DNA of 64,000 bases from an uncultured Methanobrevibacter sp. (GCF_947169325.1 NZ_CAMVPN010000005.1:1-64000); one strand, 5' to 3'. Numbered from the stretch's first letter, positions 37,610 to 51,696 are shown. Notes: generated from the sequence alone by a model not told the origin. Program-made: numbers and translations.

Positions 37610-38458
37610 ATGAATATTAAAGGCAGTACAAATATTGTAGGTTTGATAGGCCATCCTGTTGAACATAGCTTTTCGCCGCCAATGCACAATGCCGCATTTC
37701 AAAGTCTGGAAATGGATTATGCTTATGTTGCTTTTGATGTCGAGCCCCAAAATGTAGGCGAGGCTATAAAAGGAGCGGAATCATTAAACATTAAAGGATT
37801 CAATGTCACGATTCCCCATAAGATTGAAGTGATGCAGTATTTGGATGAACTTGATGAAGTTGCCGAGCTGATTGGTGCTGTAAATACTATTGATTTTAAA
37901 GACTTGAAAGGGTATAACACTGATGGAATCGGTGCAGTAAGGGCTATTGAAGAGGTCACATCAATCAAAAACAAGGATGTTGTTGTTGCTGGTGCCGGCG
38001 GAGCTTCAAGGGCAATATCATTTTACCTTGCAAAATTCGGTGCAAGTTCAATAACAATACTGAATAGAAACGTTGATAAGGCCCAAAGTCTTGCAGAGGA
38101 TGTTTTGGCATCGGATTTGATAGGTGATGTTGAATCAGGTTCCATATCAGAAATTACTAATCATTTGGCCGATGCGGATATTCTGGTCGATACGACACCG
38201 GTTGGAATGGATCCCCACATTAACGATGGGCCAATCGCCACAGCAGATGATATGCATGAGGATTTGGTTGTCTTTGATGCTGTTTACAATCCGAATGAGA
38301 CAGTGTTAATTAAAGAGGCCATCAAGGCAGGCGCAAAGCCGGTTTATGGAATTAAAATGCTGCTTTATCAGGGAGCGGAAAGCTTTAAGATATGGACAGG
38401 CAGGGATGCTCCAATTGATGTAATGCAGGATGCACTCAACGATTATTTGGGAAGATAA
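37610..38458 (+). CDS. aroE: Shikimate dehydrogenase
   Basis: This 282-residue enzyme has the substrate site PVEHSFSPPMHNAAF (about 17-31), the catalytic lysine in NVTIPHKIE and Asp in NTDGIGAVRA. The NADP-binding loop is VVAGAGGASRAISFYL and GAESFKIWTGRDAP lies near the end. It reduces 3-dehydroshikimate in aromatic amino acid synthesis. No SD site is obvious. The next gene begins 1 base after its stop, so they are cotranscribed. Confidence 0.96.
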   Translation: MNIKGSTNIVGLIGHPVEHSFSPPMHNAAFQSLEMDYAYVAFDVEPQNVGEAIKGAESLNIKGFNVTIPHKIEVMQYLDELDEVAELIGAVNTIDFKDLKGYNTDGIGAVRAIEEVTSIKNKDVVVAGAGGASRAISFYLAKFGASSITILNRNVDKAQSLAEDVLASDLIGDVESGSISEITNHLADADILVDTTPVGMDPHINDGPIATADDMHEDLVVFDAVYNPNETVLIKEAIKAGAKPVYGIKMLLYQGAESFKIWTGRDAPIDVMQDALNDYLGR

Positions 38459-38459
38459 T

Positions 38460-39146
38460 ATGGATTTGATTTTTGACATTTCAAGTTTGACGGATGAAAA
38501 AGAGGATTTCACCTCCTCAAAAAAGGATGTCCTGAAGTTTCTTAAGATAATTGGCGTTGACACACGTTTTATTTCATACACTCCTGAAAAAATCTACATC
38601 AACAATTTGAGATTTTCAAAGTTTTCAAGGACACGCGAGGCGACCTTCAACAAGCAATATCCCGACATAGAAGTCGTGAGAAATTCTCTGTTTCAAAAGA
38701 TATGCTCAAAGTCAGCCAAGAATCTGACTTTGGAAATCCAACCGAACTCCACAATATTGATGCCTGAGGATAATTACATGATTGAACTGTTGATGGAGCC
38801 TTATACTCGCAAATACGGTGTTAAACTGGTTTATGAAGGCGATTACGATTTGGCAGCAAATCCTGTTATTTTGGATGATGAAGTTAACAATATTTTTTCA
38901 AGCATCTTTGCTGGTGAAGGGATAGATTTCAGAGATAAAACCAACGAGACCTATCCATTGGTTAATGTGCCTTTGGAATGGATCAATTCATTTTTAAAAA
39001 TGGATGGTCGGGATGCAATTGAAAGTGTCAATGACGATGAATTGGCCATTTCATTTTCCGAATTCCTGGAGGATGTCGCTCCCCAGTATAAGGAGAATGT
39101 TGTCAGCGCAGCCAATTTCATTGAAAAAAAATTAAAAACTGAATAG
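38460..39146 (+). CDS. Conserved-looking hypothetical protein of 228 residues
   Basis: It is read from ATG 38460, one base after aroE, although the frame is open to 38430. The protein starts [17 protein letters not shown] and is acidic, with mixed alpha/beta character and no signal peptide or membrane helix. It has an [15 protein letters not shown] segment and a helical acidic C terminus. I recognise no catalytic motif. Its end overlaps the end of the convergent rfcL by 15 bases. The operon with aroE gives no clear hint of function. Confidence 0.75.
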   Translation: MDLIFDISSLTDEKEDFTSSKKDVLKFLKIIGVDTRFISYTPEKIYINNLRFSKFSRTREATFNKQYPDIEVVRNSLFQKICSKSAKNLTLEIQPNSTILMPEDNYMIELLMEPYTRKYGVKLVYEGDYDLAANPVILDDEVNNIFSSIFAGEGIDFRDKTNETYPLVNVPLEWINSFLKMDGRDAIESVNDDELAISFSEFLEDVAPQYKENVVSAANFIEKKLKTE

Positions 39147-40625
39147 CGAAACTTGCTTATCAGTTTTCTTTTTAGGTTTTTCTTCTTCATCAGGTTCTGC
39201 TGTGTCTTTTTCTTCTATGCTTTCCTCAACAGCAGGCTCTTCAGCTTCAATGCCAGGAATTTCAAATGGAAGTTCGTCTTCAACTTTTTCTTCTTTAACT
39301 TCTTCCGGAATGACATTCATCATCTGATTTTGAAGTTCCTCATTTCTCCTGTCACGTTCCTCAACTATCATTTGAGCCTTTTGCTTTTCCATCTTGTTTA
39401 TGACCTTTTTAGGAATCTTTTTGGATCTGAATCGTTTGATGTGGTGTTCCTCAAAACCCAGATAGTCAGATATTTCCCAGGCAAGCTCGTCATTCTTAAA
39501 CATTATTTCCATGTATGGAAACATTGAAATGGCAACAGTTTTTGATATGTGCATCTTATCAGACATTATCTGGGCTATTTCATCTCTTAAGTTTCTTTTT
39601 CCTCTGTTGCGGCCCAGTAATGTGAATGTTGATGGAGTTTGTATTTTTGTGAATTTTTTGTAGGTCTCATGTTTTGATGAGCTCACTCCAATTCCCATAA
39701 AGTCACTTGCATATTTCCAGTAACCGTAATTTCTGCTACTTCTGGCCCTTCCAAAGTATAGGTCGGCTTTAGCTATATTTTCATATGCTTTTTTGATTTC
39801 ATCCTTTTTGGTGTATTCCCTTGGAATGTTTTCAGCAATGTATTCCATTACTAAAGTAGGGTCCTCGTCAACTCTCAGGGCTTCCCGTACGTGCTGAGGA
39901 TTTTTGCTTTTTAAAACACCGGTTATAGCATTGAAAATGTCTGACCTGTCATCTTTTATTCTTAAATCCTCTACCTGTTTTGGTTCAAGCACGACATCCT
40001 TATCGGCTAATGCCTGAAGGGTGTTGATTGCAGACCTCATGTCTCCATTGGATTTTTTGGCAATCAGATCCAGTGCCTTAGGATTTGCTTTGATTTCTTC
40101 TTTTTCGGCAATTTCCTTAAGTGCTTTTCTGATACTTGGGCTTCTTACTTTGGCCATTTTGATAACGGTACACTTCGGTTTGAGTGATTGCAGGCGTTTT
40201 GAGTAAAAGTCATTCGCCATTAGAATAATGGGATGCTTGGAATTTTTAATAATCTCACCAATGGCTCTTACTCCTCCACGGTCATTGGTTCCGTGGATTC
40301 CGTCCACTTCGTCCATTATAATAAGTTTGTATTCATCCCCAAACAGTGATCTTGTGGAGGATGATTCGCCTATTGTGCTTTTTATGATGTCCTGGGAACG
40401 CTTGTCACTTGCATTGAGCTCGATGTATTCTGAAAATTCCTTTGCAATGACGAGGGCAAGTGTGGTTTTGCCGATGCCCGGAGGCCCAACCAAAAGTAAA
40501 GGCTTCTGAGGATTGCCGTTTTTCCAGTTTCCAACCCAATCCAGGATTATTTTCTTCTCTTTATTGTTGCCGACCACTTCATCCAAGGTCTGCGGTCGGT
40601 ATTTGTCAGTCCATAACATTTCCAT
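39132..40625 (-). CDS. rfcL: Replication factor C large subunit
   Basis: This 497-residue clamp-loader subunit has Walker [13 protein letters not shown] (about 47-58), Walker B IIMDEVDG and RFC box segments. After the AAA+ and collar domains comes a highly charged tail (about 425-490, Glu/Lys-rich) that ends QVSLFSF. That ending resembles a PCNA-interacting PIP motif. With RfcS it loads PCNA on primed DNA. rfcS lies 3 bases upstream, so the clamp loader is one operon. Confidence 0.96.
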   Translation of the reverse strand: MEMLWTDKYRPQTLDEVVGNNKEKKIILDWVGNWKNGNPQKPLLLVGPPGIGKTTLALVIAKEFSEYIELNASDKRSQDIIKSTIGESSSTRSLFGDEYKLIIMDEVDGIHGTNDRGGVRAIGEIIKNSKHPIILMANDFYSKRLQSLKPKCTVIKMAKVRSPSIRKALKEIAEKEEIKANPKALDLIAKKSNGDMRSAINTLQALADKDVVLEPKQVEDLRIKDDRSDIFNAITGVLKSKNPQHVREALRVDEDPTLVMEYIAENIPREYTKKDEIKKAYENIAKADLYFGRARSSRNYGYWKYASDFMGIGVSSSKHETYKKFTKIQTPSTFTLLGRNRGKRNLRDEIAQIMSDKMHISKTVAISMFPYMEIMFKNDELAWEISDYLGFEEHHIKRFRSKKIPKKVINKMEKQKAQMIVEERDRRNEELQNQMMNVIPEEVKEEKVEDELPFEIPGIEAEEPAVEESIEEKDTAEPDEEEKPKKKTDKQVSLFSF

Positions 40626-40628
40626 ACC

Positions 40629-41576
40629 TTAAATGAATTTGGTTAGAAGAGCTTCAAGTTGGATTCCAGGGTTTGCTCCTTCCCTTATTCTAAAGTCACA
40701 ATCTGCAATGGCAGTAATCAAATCAATATAAAAGTCAGGTTCCATTTTGCCTTCAACAACTCTTTTGGAAACTTCCTGATAAATTTGGGCAACCATATCC
40801 TCTCCGCTTGTACCCTGCAAAACCATTGTTTCTCTTAAAACGGTTCTTGCACCTAAAAAGTCTCCCTTGAGTGCTTTGTTAATCATGTTTCCGATTTCCT
40901 GAGGTTTTGCTTTGGACACCACTTCATAAACTGAGTCTTCAGTAATGGCCTCTCCTTCCGAAGCCGCAGCCTGCAGGACATTCACGGCTTTTCTCATGTC
41001 TCCTTCAGCAAAGTATACTATGGTTTCAAGGCCTTTGTCATCAGCTTCAAATCCTTCAGATTCGCATATGAACTTCAGCCTTTCGATTATTTCCTCTCCT
41101 TTGATTGGAGCGAATCTGAATATTGCGCATCTTGATTGGATAGGGTCGATAATTTTTGATGAATAATTACATGAAAGTATAAATGAAGCGGTTTTTGTAT
41201 ACATTTCCATTTCACGTCTAAGGGCATGCTGAGCATCCTTGGTCATGTTGTCCACTTCATCCAGAAAGAGTATTCTGAATGGAGCGCCGATAGGTTTAAG
41301 TCTACAGAAGTTTTTAATCTCGTTTCTCACTGTGTCGATTCCTCTTGCATCTGATGCATTCAGCTCCAGGAAGTTCTGCTTCCAGTATTCTCCAAGAATT
41401 GATTTTGCAAGTGCGAGGGCGGTTGTTGTCTTTCCAACCCCTGCAGGTCCTGTAAACATCAGGTTAGGCATGCTGCCTTCGCCTACATATTTTTCAAGTC
41501 TGGTAATGATTTGCTTTTGTCCAACGATGTCTTCTAGTTTTTGTGGTCTATATTTTTCTACCCATGGTCCGCTCAT
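40629..41576 (-). CDS. rfcS: Replication factor C small subunit
   Basis: This 315-residue AAA+ protein has Walker [15 protein letters not shown] (about 43-56), Walker [10 protein letters not shown], sensor-1 SCNYSSKI and the SRC arginine-finger motif QSRCAIFRF. No intein is present. It forms the heteropentamer with RfcL that opens PCNA. It is the first gene of the rfcS-rfcL operon and divergent from htpX across about 148 bases that contain copy 3 of the 20-bp motif. Confidence 0.97.
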   Translation of the reverse strand: MSGPWVEKYRPQKLEDIVGQKQIITRLEKYVGEGSMPNLMFTGPAGVGKTTTALALAKSILGEYWKQNFLELNASDARGIDTVRNEIKNFCRLKPIGAPFRILFLDEVDNMTKDAQHALRREMEMYTKTASFILSCNYSSKIIDPIQSRCAIFRFAPIKGEEIIERLKFICESEGFEADDKGLETIVYFAEGDMRKAVNVLQAAASEGEAITEDSVYEVVSKAKPQEIGNMINKALKGDFLGARTVLRETMVLQGTSGEDMVAQIYQEVSKRVVEGKMEPDFYIDLITAIADCDFRIREGANPGIQLEALLTKFI

Positions 41577-41678
41577 TTAATCACCATTTCTTTATAGTAA
41601 CATTTATGTATTATGTTGTTAAATTATTTTTTGCTTATACTTTTTTAATGTATGAAATCCAATAGATATATAATTAAA

Positions 41679-41698
41679 GGGAGCATTTGAAAAGTAAT
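41679..41698 (+). repeat. 20-bp intergenic motif, copy 3
   Basis: GGGAGCATTTGAAAAGTAAT lies between a TATA-like box (about 41664-41674) and the htpX start, so it would overlap the transcript start. It differs from copy 2 only at its second base. Confidence 0.6.
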
Positions 41699-41724
41699 GT
41701 TTACAAAAGATTAAGGTGTTAAAA

Positions 41725-42684
41725 ATGAGAGGTAGTTGGAAACTTAGACTGAGAATGTTCATCACTTATTTCCTGATGTTTACAATCGTGTATTTCCTGG
41801 TAATGCTTGTAGGATGGTATTTGGGAATTACCCGTTGGACATTGTATGCAGCTGTGAGCTTGATAATTGTATTTTTACAGTATTGGTTTGGACCATCTTT
41901 GGTAAAGCGTTCAATGAACGTAAGGCCATTGTCCGAAGCGGAAGCCCCTCACATTCACAAAATGGTTGAGGAGCTTGCAATCGAAGCGGGAGTTCCTAAA
42001 CCTGAAGTGGGATTATCAGAAATTAACATTCCAAATGCATTCGCCTATGGCAGAACTAGTAAAAGCGGCCATATTGCAATCACCCGCCCTATATTGGGCT
42101 TGCTTGACTATGATGAACTGAGAGCTGTTTTGGGTCATGAAATGGGTCATATCAAACACAACGACATGGCTTTGACTGCCGCCGTTAGCGTAATTCCTAT
42201 GATCTGTTATTACATTGCATTGTCCTTTGTGTTTTCAGGAGACTCCAGAAACGGAGCGGGAATCATCATTGGAATAGTTGGATATCTTTTTTATCTAATC
42301 GGACAGCTGCTGGTATTGTTCATCTCAAGAACCCGTGAATACTATGCAGATGAAGCAAGTGTCGAGTATGGAAACCGTCCGGCCGCTTTGGTCTCAGCAC
42401 TGTACAAACTGTCTTACGGAGCTGCAAGATGCAGCAAGGAAACAATTGATGAAGTCAACACCAACAGGGCATTCTTTGTAAACGACGTTAACAATGCAAA
42501 GCATGATGTAAATGACTTCCAGCAAATAGACTTTGACGGCGACGGCAAAATCTCAGACGATGAATTGAGAAGACTTGCGAATTCAGAAGTCAAGATTTCA
42601 AGGAAAAACGGAATCATGGAATTGCTGTCCACTCACCCGGATTCCTTAAAAAGAGTAAAAAGATTAGCGGAACTTGAAAATTAG
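41725..42684 (+). CDS. htpX: HtpX-like membrane zinc metalloprotease with EF-hand-like loop
   Basis: The protein has 319 residues from ATG 41725; AGGTGTT at 41714-41720 is the SD site, which rules out GTG 41716. Two membrane helices (about 13-31, 39-55) precede the M48 catalytic motif HEMGH (138-142). A further hydrophobic pair (about 150-195) and the third ligand region REYYADEASVEY follow. Unusually, residues 269-280 read DFDGDGKISDDE, a complete EF-hand calcium loop, inserted before the C-terminal LLSTHPDSLKRVKRL. HtpX degrades damaged membrane proteins. trmI follows after 8 bases. Calcium control of the protease is a hypothesis. Confidence 0.92.
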   Translation: MRGSWKLRLRMFITYFLMFTIVYFLVMLVGWYLGITRWTLYAAVSLIIVFLQYWFGPSLVKRSMNVRPLSEAEAPHIHKMVEELAIEAGVPKPEVGLSEINIPNAFAYGRTSKSGHIAITRPILGLLDYDELRAVLGHEMGHIKHNDMALTAAVSVIPMICYYIALSFVFSGDSRNGAGIIIGIVGYLFYLIGQLLVLFISRTREYYADEASVEYGNRPAALVSALYKLSYGAARCSKETIDEVNTNRAFFVNDVNNAKHDVNDFQQIDFDGDGKISDDELRRLANSEVKISRKNGIMELLSTHPDSLKRVKRLAELEN

Positions 42685-42692
42685 GTGTAAAA

Positions 42693-43424
42693 ATGAAATT
42701 AATTTTAGATGAGCGTGGTAAAAAATATATTTTGAAGGCAGGAGAGCAATTTGAAAGTGATTTGGGTATTCTTTCATCCGAGGATTTGGATGATGCAGAA
42801 ATTGGAGATGAAATTAAAAGTCATCTCGGCCACTCATTTAAAATTATAAAGCCTAACATTAACGATTTCATCGACGTGATGGAAAGGCGATGTTCAATAC
42901 TTCTCAAAAAGGATATAGGTTACGTGCTGGCCCACACCGGATTGGGTGCAGGTGCTCGTGTAGTCGATGCTGGAACCGGTGCGGGAGCCATAGCGCTTAA
43001 CTTCGGAAATGTAGTGGGGCCTGCAGGCCATGTCTACACATATGAAATCCGCAATGACTTTGCAGAAATAGCACAAAGAAACATTGACAATTTCGGAATC
43101 GAAAACATTACTGTCAAGAACAAGAACATCAAGGATGGAATCGATGAAGACAATCTGGATTTGGTCTTTCTGGACTTGCCGAAGCCATTTGAAATATTCG
43201 AGGACGTTTGGGATTCCCTCAATGTCGGAGGATGGCTTGCGGTTTATGCGCCATATATCGATCAGGCAAAACTGTCATATAGGATTGCTAAAAAGGTCGG
43301 ATTCTATGACATTGACATAAGCGAGATTTTGCAAAGGGGCCTTGAGGTTCGCCAAAACGGAGTAAGACCTAAAACACGAATGGTTGGCCATAGCGGATAT
43401 CTGCTCTTTGCAAGAAAATTATGA
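42693..43424 (+). CDS. trmI: tRNA (adenine-N1)-methyltransferase, TrmI family
   Basis: This 243-residue protein has an N-terminal beta domain (about 1-60) and an AdoMet-binding Rossmann fold with VVDAGTGAGAIAL (about 89-101), LVFLDLPKPFEIFED and a C-terminal GVRPKTRMVGHSGYLLFAR. Archaeal TrmI makes m1A at positions 57 and 58 of tRNA. It is 8 bases downstream of htpX and probably cotranscribed. The 197-base spacer after it holds T-rich sequence and the promoter of the acyltransferase gene. Confidence 0.93.
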   Translation: MKLILDERGKKYILKAGEQFESDLGILSSEDLDDAEIGDEIKSHLGHSFKIIKPNINDFIDVMERRCSILLKKDIGYVLAHTGLGAGARVVDAGTGAGAIALNFGNVVGPAGHVYTYEIRNDFAEIAQRNIDNFGIENITVKNKNIKDGIDEDNLDLVFLDLPKPFEIFEDVWDSLNVGGWLAVYAPYIDQAKLSYRIAKKVGFYDIDISEILQRGLEVRQNGVRPKTRMVGHSGYLLFARKL

Positions 43425-43621
43425 TGCTTTTTTTTAAACCATTCATTTCATTTATTTTTTTACGTTAATGTAAAATAATCTTTTCATCAGATATTGAATA
43501 TTGGGCATGGGAATTGTGTACAAGGTTTGCACTGATAAGAAAAAGAAAATTTCTAGTTAAAATAAACTATTTAATTATATAGAAACATAAATTATAATAT
43601 AAATTATTTTGGAGAAAACTT

Positions 43622-44665
43622 ATGGGTAAAACTAGGATTGAATGGATTGATTTGGTACGGGCAATAGCTATTCTGACTGTCCTATACATTCATGCGACAG
43701 ATGGAATATTTATAATATCCTCGGATGCGATAACCAACTATACTATTTATTCAAGGATTTTCAACTTCGCATCCCTTTTTATTGGCCGTATTGGGGTTCC
43801 GTTCTTTTTAATGATTACCGGTTATCTGTTACTTGACAGGGCTTATGACGATGAGAGGACCCAGAAGTTTTGGCAGAAAAATTGTAAGGGTCTGATTATT
43901 GTAACTGTGCTTTGGGCAATAATCTATGTTATCAGCCTGCAGTTTTTAACCGTTGGCAGCAGCCAGGTTAACTTTTCAGAGGCTGGAACATTGTTCTTTT
44001 CTCACATGTGGTATATGCCGATGATTATTGGAATGTATCTTTCAATGCCGTTTGTTGCAAGTGCCCTGAAACACTTTGAAGTAAGCACAATCTACCAGGC
44101 AACCATTGTATTTACGCTTTTGGCGTTCCTGCTTCCCTTCGTCACATTAATTTGTGCAATGCATGGAATTTCAGGGGTGGCCATTCAATATTGTCTTGGT
44201 TTCAGTGGTGGAATCTATGGAATTTATATCATTTTGGGATATCTTGTCAAAAAAGGTCAATTTAAAAATATTGAAAGCTACAAGTTATGGATACTCGCCA
44301 TAATTTCATTTTTAATCTGTGTCGGATTCCAGTATTATGCTTTCATTATTAACTATGATTTCTTCCTGTGGTATGAGTTCCCGTTCATTTTGCTTGGATC
44401 ATTTGCACTCTTTGAGCTATGTTCAAGATGCGGCAGCGTAAGGTTTTACAGTGGAGTTAAGGTGTTGTCAAAATACTCATTTGCGGTGTTTTTAATACAT
44501 AACCTGTTCAGATTGCCATTGCTTCCACTTGTTGTAGTTCTACCATATTCAGAACCGGTCAAAGCGATAATCTTATGGGTCTTATTGGTGATATTCAGTT
44601 TCACAGCGGCTGCAATTATCTATAGGATTCCAAGATTCGGTAAGTATATTTTGTACATGAGATAA
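43622..44665 (+). CDS. Membrane acyltransferase (acyltransferase-3 family)
   Basis: This 347-residue protein has about 10 membrane helices. The N terminus RIEWIDLVRAIAILTVLYIH with a following His-Ala is the hallmark of the acyltransferase-3 family (OatA/NodX-like), where Asp/Arg/His residues act in acyl transfer. Such enzymes O-acetylate or otherwise acylate extracellular glycans or lipids. TTTTGGAGAAAA gives the SD site and a TATA-like TTAATTATATAG lies about 45 bases upstream. It converges on the esterase gene with no gap. The two could add and remove acyl groups, but that is speculation. Confidence 0.87.
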   Translation: MGKTRIEWIDLVRAIAILTVLYIHATDGIFIISSDAITNYTIYSRIFNFASLFIGRIGVPFFLMITGYLLLDRAYDDERTQKFWQKNCKGLIIVTVLWAIIYVISLQFLTVGSSQVNFSEAGTLFFSHMWYMPMIIGMYLSMPFVASALKHFEVSTIYQATIVFTLLAFLLPFVTLICAMHGISGVAIQYCLGFSGGIYGIYIILGYLVKKGQFKNIESYKLWILAIISFLICVGFQYYAFIINYDFFLWYEFPFILLGSFALFELCSRCGSVRFYSGVKVLSKYSFAVFLIHNLFRLPLLPLVVVLPYSEPVKAIILWVLLVIFSFTAAAIIYRIPRFGKYILYMR

Positions 44666-45529
44666 TCATTCAATTATCTCTTTTTTTATTTCTTTAAATG
44701 CTTCTTTTGCCTCAGGAATTGGGAATAATGGATATATGTGGAATTGTCCTCCACCTGAGATTAATCTGACATTAACGTTGCTCTTTTTGAGTTTATCACA
44801 GTATTCTACAATGTCCTTATAGAAGATTTCATTGGTTCCGGCAAAAATCAGTGTTTTTGAAAGTCCCGCATTGTCCCCATAAGTCGGGCTTACCCTGTAG
44901 TCTTTGGTATCCAGGTCTCCGGCCCAAAACTTTCCGATTTGCCTAAGTCCAACCTCTCCCAGGATAGGGTCATTTTCACTGTCGTATGGAGTATTGCTCA
45001 TGGAAATGTCAACCCATGGTGAAAATGCGATAATGTGTTTAGGTTGGGGTAAATCAATAGTTTTCAGATATTGTGCAAAGGATAATACGAATCCTCCGCC
45101 TGCAGAGTCGCCCATCAGTGTAATGTTTTTGTTGGTTTGAAGCAGGTCTAGGTACAGTTGCGTAACGCCCTCAAAAGTTTCATGCCATTTATGCAAAGGA
45201 GCGAGTCCGTAAACGGGTGAAAGTACAAATGCATTCAATTTTCGTGATAGCTTCAGGCAATATAAATGATGCTGATAATTAATTTCATTTACGTAAGCTC
45301 CGCCATGTAGGTATAGTATTATGTTTTTTGATTTTTCTTCATTTCCATATGTGAAAACCTGCATTCCATTAATCTCTCTGCTTTTGAAAATGCTTTTGAC
45401 TTCTTTTGTTGGCTCTTTTGATTTTTTATCTAAAAATTCACTTACTGCCTCTTGCGAGTCCATATACTTTGGTTTTGTGAATTTCAAAATCAGTTCTGCC
45501 ATTCTTGAAATGAATGATGGATTGGTCAT
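44666..45529 (-). CDS. Alpha/beta hydrolase, acetyl-esterase/HSL type
   Basis: This 287-residue protein has the oxyanion motif LYLHGGAYV (about 92-100), the nucleophile GDSAGGGFVLS and the late GGGQFHIYPLF with the catalytic His. It belongs to the hormone-sensitive-lipase/Aes-like carboxylesterases. No signal peptide is evident, so it acts in the cytoplasm on small esters. It converges exactly on the acyltransferase gene. Substrate unknown. Confidence 0.88.
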   Translation of the reverse strand: MTNPSFISRMAELILKFTKPKYMDSQEAVSEFLDKKSKEPTKEVKSIFKSREINGMQVFTYGNEEKSKNIILYLHGGAYVNEINYQHHLYCLKLSRKLNAFVLSPVYGLAPLHKWHETFEGVTQLYLDLLQTNKNITLMGDSAGGGFVLSFAQYLKTIDLPQPKHIIAFSPWVDISMSNTPYDSENDPILGEVGLRQIGKFWAGDLDTKDYRVSPTYGDNAGLSKTLIFAGTNEIFYKDIVEYCDKLKKSNVNVRLISGGGQFHIYPLFPIPEAKEAFKEIKKEIIE

Positions 45530-45549
45530 GAAAATCTAATTATATTAAA

Positions 45550-45579
45550 AAGAAAAAATTGTAGATGATAATCATCTAC
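45550..45579 (-). terminator. Hairpin plus T-tract after the Cna-B protein gene
   Basis: GTAGATGA (45561-45568) pairs with TCATCTAC (45572-45579) over a 3-base loop. On the minus strand AATTTTTTCTTTTT follows. Confidence 0.6.
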
Positions 45580-45583
45580 TCAA

Positions 45584-46327
45584 TTATTTTTTACGTGAAA
45601 ATGGAACAAACGCAGCTGCAAATGCCACAATGACTAAAACGATGACAGGAATACCTGTATTTCTTAGTTGTGTTTTTGTGGCCTGTTTAGGTTTTTTATC
45701 AGTTTTTTTGATAACCTTTTTCTCTACTTTCTTAACGACTTCTGTTTTTTCTTTGTTTGGTGAAGTTGTTATTGGACTGTCATCACCTGTAGTTTCCGTT
45801 TCGTTTTCATCAGTAGTGTTTGTGTCTGTTTCACCCTCTTCGGTTTCATTTTCTTCTGTAGTGTTGTTTTCGTCAGTACCTAACGCTTCATTTGAGTCGC
45901 TGTCATTCTGGGCGTTATTGTCATCAGCCTGTAAATTCTCATCATTTGCGCTTCCCAATGCATCCTCTTTAAGAGTGTTTGTAATTACAAATCCGCTTGA
46001 AGCACTTCCGCTTGTTGAAATGGAATAATCTGAAAGGCTTTCGACCTGTTTTACGGAATAACTTCCGTCTTCGCCAACGGTAAATTTCGCTGACCATGAG
46101 TTGTCGGCACTTAATTTTTTACTGTCAACAACCTTTCCATCTTTAATCAGGTTTACAGTTATGGATGCTGGTCTGTCAGTTTGACTGTCGCCATTCCAGT
46201 TGATTTTAACTGAAATTGTTTTTGAGGAGTCGGTTCCGTCATCTGATGCATCCGCAGCAGAAATGAAACTGACGCTTGCGACTAAAAAGACCGCAACCAA
46301 CAGCACTGTGAACAATTTCCTATTCAT
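45584..46327 (-). CDS. Secreted surface protein with Cna-B domain and C-terminal anchor
   Basis: It has 247 residues from ATG 46327; GGAGG lies 9 bases upstream, so the longer frame to 46354 is not used. The signal peptide is MNRKLFTVLLVAVFLVASVS, ending at AADASDD. A Cna-B-like beta domain (about 30-120) shows VKINWNGDSQTDRPASITVN and YSVKQVESLSDY. A long Asp/Asn/Glu/Thr stalk (about 120-205), a Lys-rich stretch and then LRNTG plus a hydrophobic helix and the SRKK tail follow. This order resembles sortase-anchored proteins. It is probably wall- or membrane-bound adhesin-like protein. Confidence 0.83.
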   Translation of the reverse strand: MNRKLFTVLLVAVFLVASVSFISAADASDDGTDSSKTISVKINWNGDSQTDRPASITVNLIKDGKVVDSKKLSADNSWSAKFTVGEDGSYSVKQVESLSDYSISTSGSASSGFVITNTLKEDALGSANDENLQADDNNAQNDSDSNEALGTDENNTTEENETEEGETDTNTTDENETETTGDDSPITTSPNKEKTEVVKKVEKKVIKKTDKKPKQATKTQLRNTGIPVIVLVIVAFAAAFVPFSRKK

Positions 46328-46403
46328 TTTTAAAATCCTCCTTTTGATGTTCAAATTAGTTTAATGGTATTTTTTGATAAATAAAAGGGTTGGAATAATT
46401 AGA

Positions 46404-49262
<2,859 letters not shown>

Positions 49263-49269
49263 ATCACCA

Positions 49270-50076
49270 TTATAATATAGTTTTTAAAGGAATTTCAGGA
49301 ACTTTGCTTTTGTGTTCGCTCCTGATGACTTTTGTAATAATCATATCAACATCATCTACTGAAATATTTAGCTTGTCTGCTATTTCAGTGTTTTTCATGT
49401 CTTTATCGGCATAGAGATAAAGAATTTGATCAAGCAAATCATAGCCCATTCCTATTTCAGCCTCGTCGGTCTGGCCTTTCCATAATCCTGCACGGGGAGG
49501 TTTTGTAACAATTTCCTCAGGAAGGCCCATATATTCGCCTAGCTTGAAAACTTCGCTTTTGTACAAATCTCCGATAGGCTCCATATCGCATGCGCCATCT
49601 CCATGCTTTGTGAAATAGCCAATCAGGATTTCACTTTTATTTCCGGTTCCGCTGACCAGGTAATTTTTATGATTTGCAAAATAATAAATGATTGACATTC
49701 TGATTCTGGCCTTGAGGTTTCCAATGGCCAAATCGTTTTCTTCAAGTTGTGTCTTTAATAAAAATTCATTTAAAATGCCGTCGATTGCTATTTGCCTGTA
49801 ATCGATTCCAAGCTTTTTCGCTATTTCGGCTCCATGAACTGTATCTTCAGCTGGTGTTGTACTGGATGGCAGGACAATTCCAAACACGTTTTCGCTGCCA
49901 ACGGCTTCACATGCAAGATAAGCTGTCAATGTGGAATCGATTCCACCGCTTAATCCGACAACGATTCCGTTGGTTTTGGATTCGCTGACTTTGGATTTTA
50001 TAAAATCAACAATATCCGTTTTTGTCTTTTCTAGGTCTATGTCTGGTATTTCACTAATATTTTCACCAACCTTCAA
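49270..50076 (-). CDS. nadE: NAD+ synthase, ammonia-dependent
   Basis: This 268-residue N-type ATP pyrophosphatase has the PP-loop [15 protein letters not shown] (about 44-58), [19 protein letters not shown] and a C-terminal [13 protein letters not shown], all typical of NadE. No glutaminase domain is fused, so free ammonia is the nitrogen source. It converts deamido-NAD to NAD. The start is TTG 50076; no ATG or GTG is available nearby and no SD site is seen. NAD made here is also the substrate of the SirTM sirtuin further on, a general link only. Confidence 0.94.
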   Translation of the reverse strand: MKVGENISEIPDIDLEKTKTDIVDFIKSKVSESKTNGIVVGLSGGIDSTLTAYLACEAVGSENVFGIVLPSSTTPAEDTVHGAEIAKKLGIDYRQIAIDGILNEFLLKTQLEENDLAIGNLKARIRMSIIYYFANHKNYLVSGTGNKSEILIGYFTKHGDGACDMEPIGDLYKSEVFKLGEYMGLPEEIVTKPPRAGLWKGQTDEAEIGMGYDLLDQILYLYADKDMKNTEIADKLNISVDDVDMIITKVIRSEHKSKVPEIPLKTIL

Positions 50077-50125
50077 ATCATTTATACATAAACTAATATG
50101 TCATTATTAATTTATATATTAATTG

Positions 50126-50521
50126 ATGATGAATGTAGAACTTATTTGCGAAAAATCATTTTCCGATGTTGATAATGAAATTCTTAACAGATTCATTGAG
50201 TTTCAAAAAGCCCTGATTGACAAAGATAAGGAAAAGCTTAATGATATAATCCTTGATGATTACCAATTGGTCCACATGTCCGGAAAAACCCAATCCAAAG
50301 AGGAATTCATTGGTGAAGTGATGGATGGGACATTGAACTACTACAGGTCTGAAATTGAAGATCCGACAATCCTTTGGGATGATGATGAGAATGCATCTTT
50401 GATAGCGGATGTCACATTAACGGCCAAGGTTTATGGAATAAAGGGGAAATGGACATTGAATACCGTTGCAAGCTTTGTAAAAATTGATGATGAATGGTAT
50501 TTTGGAAAATGGGATAACTGA
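50126..50521 (+). CDS. NTF2-like protein (SnoaL/DUF4440 type)
   Basis: This protein of about 131 residues has the cone-shaped alpha+beta pattern of the nuclear transport factor 2 superfamily: EILNRFIEFQKALIDKDKEK, LDDYQLVHMSGKTQSKEEFI and a final SFVKIDDEWYFGKWDN. Members range from small isomerases to ligand-binding proteins, so no reaction can be assigned. TTG 50123, ATG 50126 and ATG 50129 are possible starts. No SD site is seen, and the TATA-like TTTATACATAA at 50086 suggests a short leader. It is divergent from nadE. Confidence 0.75.
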   Translation: MMNVELICEKSFSDVDNEILNRFIEFQKALIDKDKEKLNDIILDDYQLVHMSGKTQSKEEFIGEVMDGTLNYYRSEIEDPTILWDDDENASLIADVTLTAKVYGIKGKWTLNTVASFVKIDDEWYFGKWDN

Positions 50522-50633
50522 TTTTCAATCTTCTATCGAGTTGTAATTTTCACGGCACTGCAATGAAAGAAAAATTGCAATCCTGGTAAAATAACTAACT
50601 TTATATACTAAGAAAAATTAAAATAACATTTAG

Positions 50634-51683
<1,050 letters not shown>

Positions 51684-51696
51684 AAAAATAAAAAAT

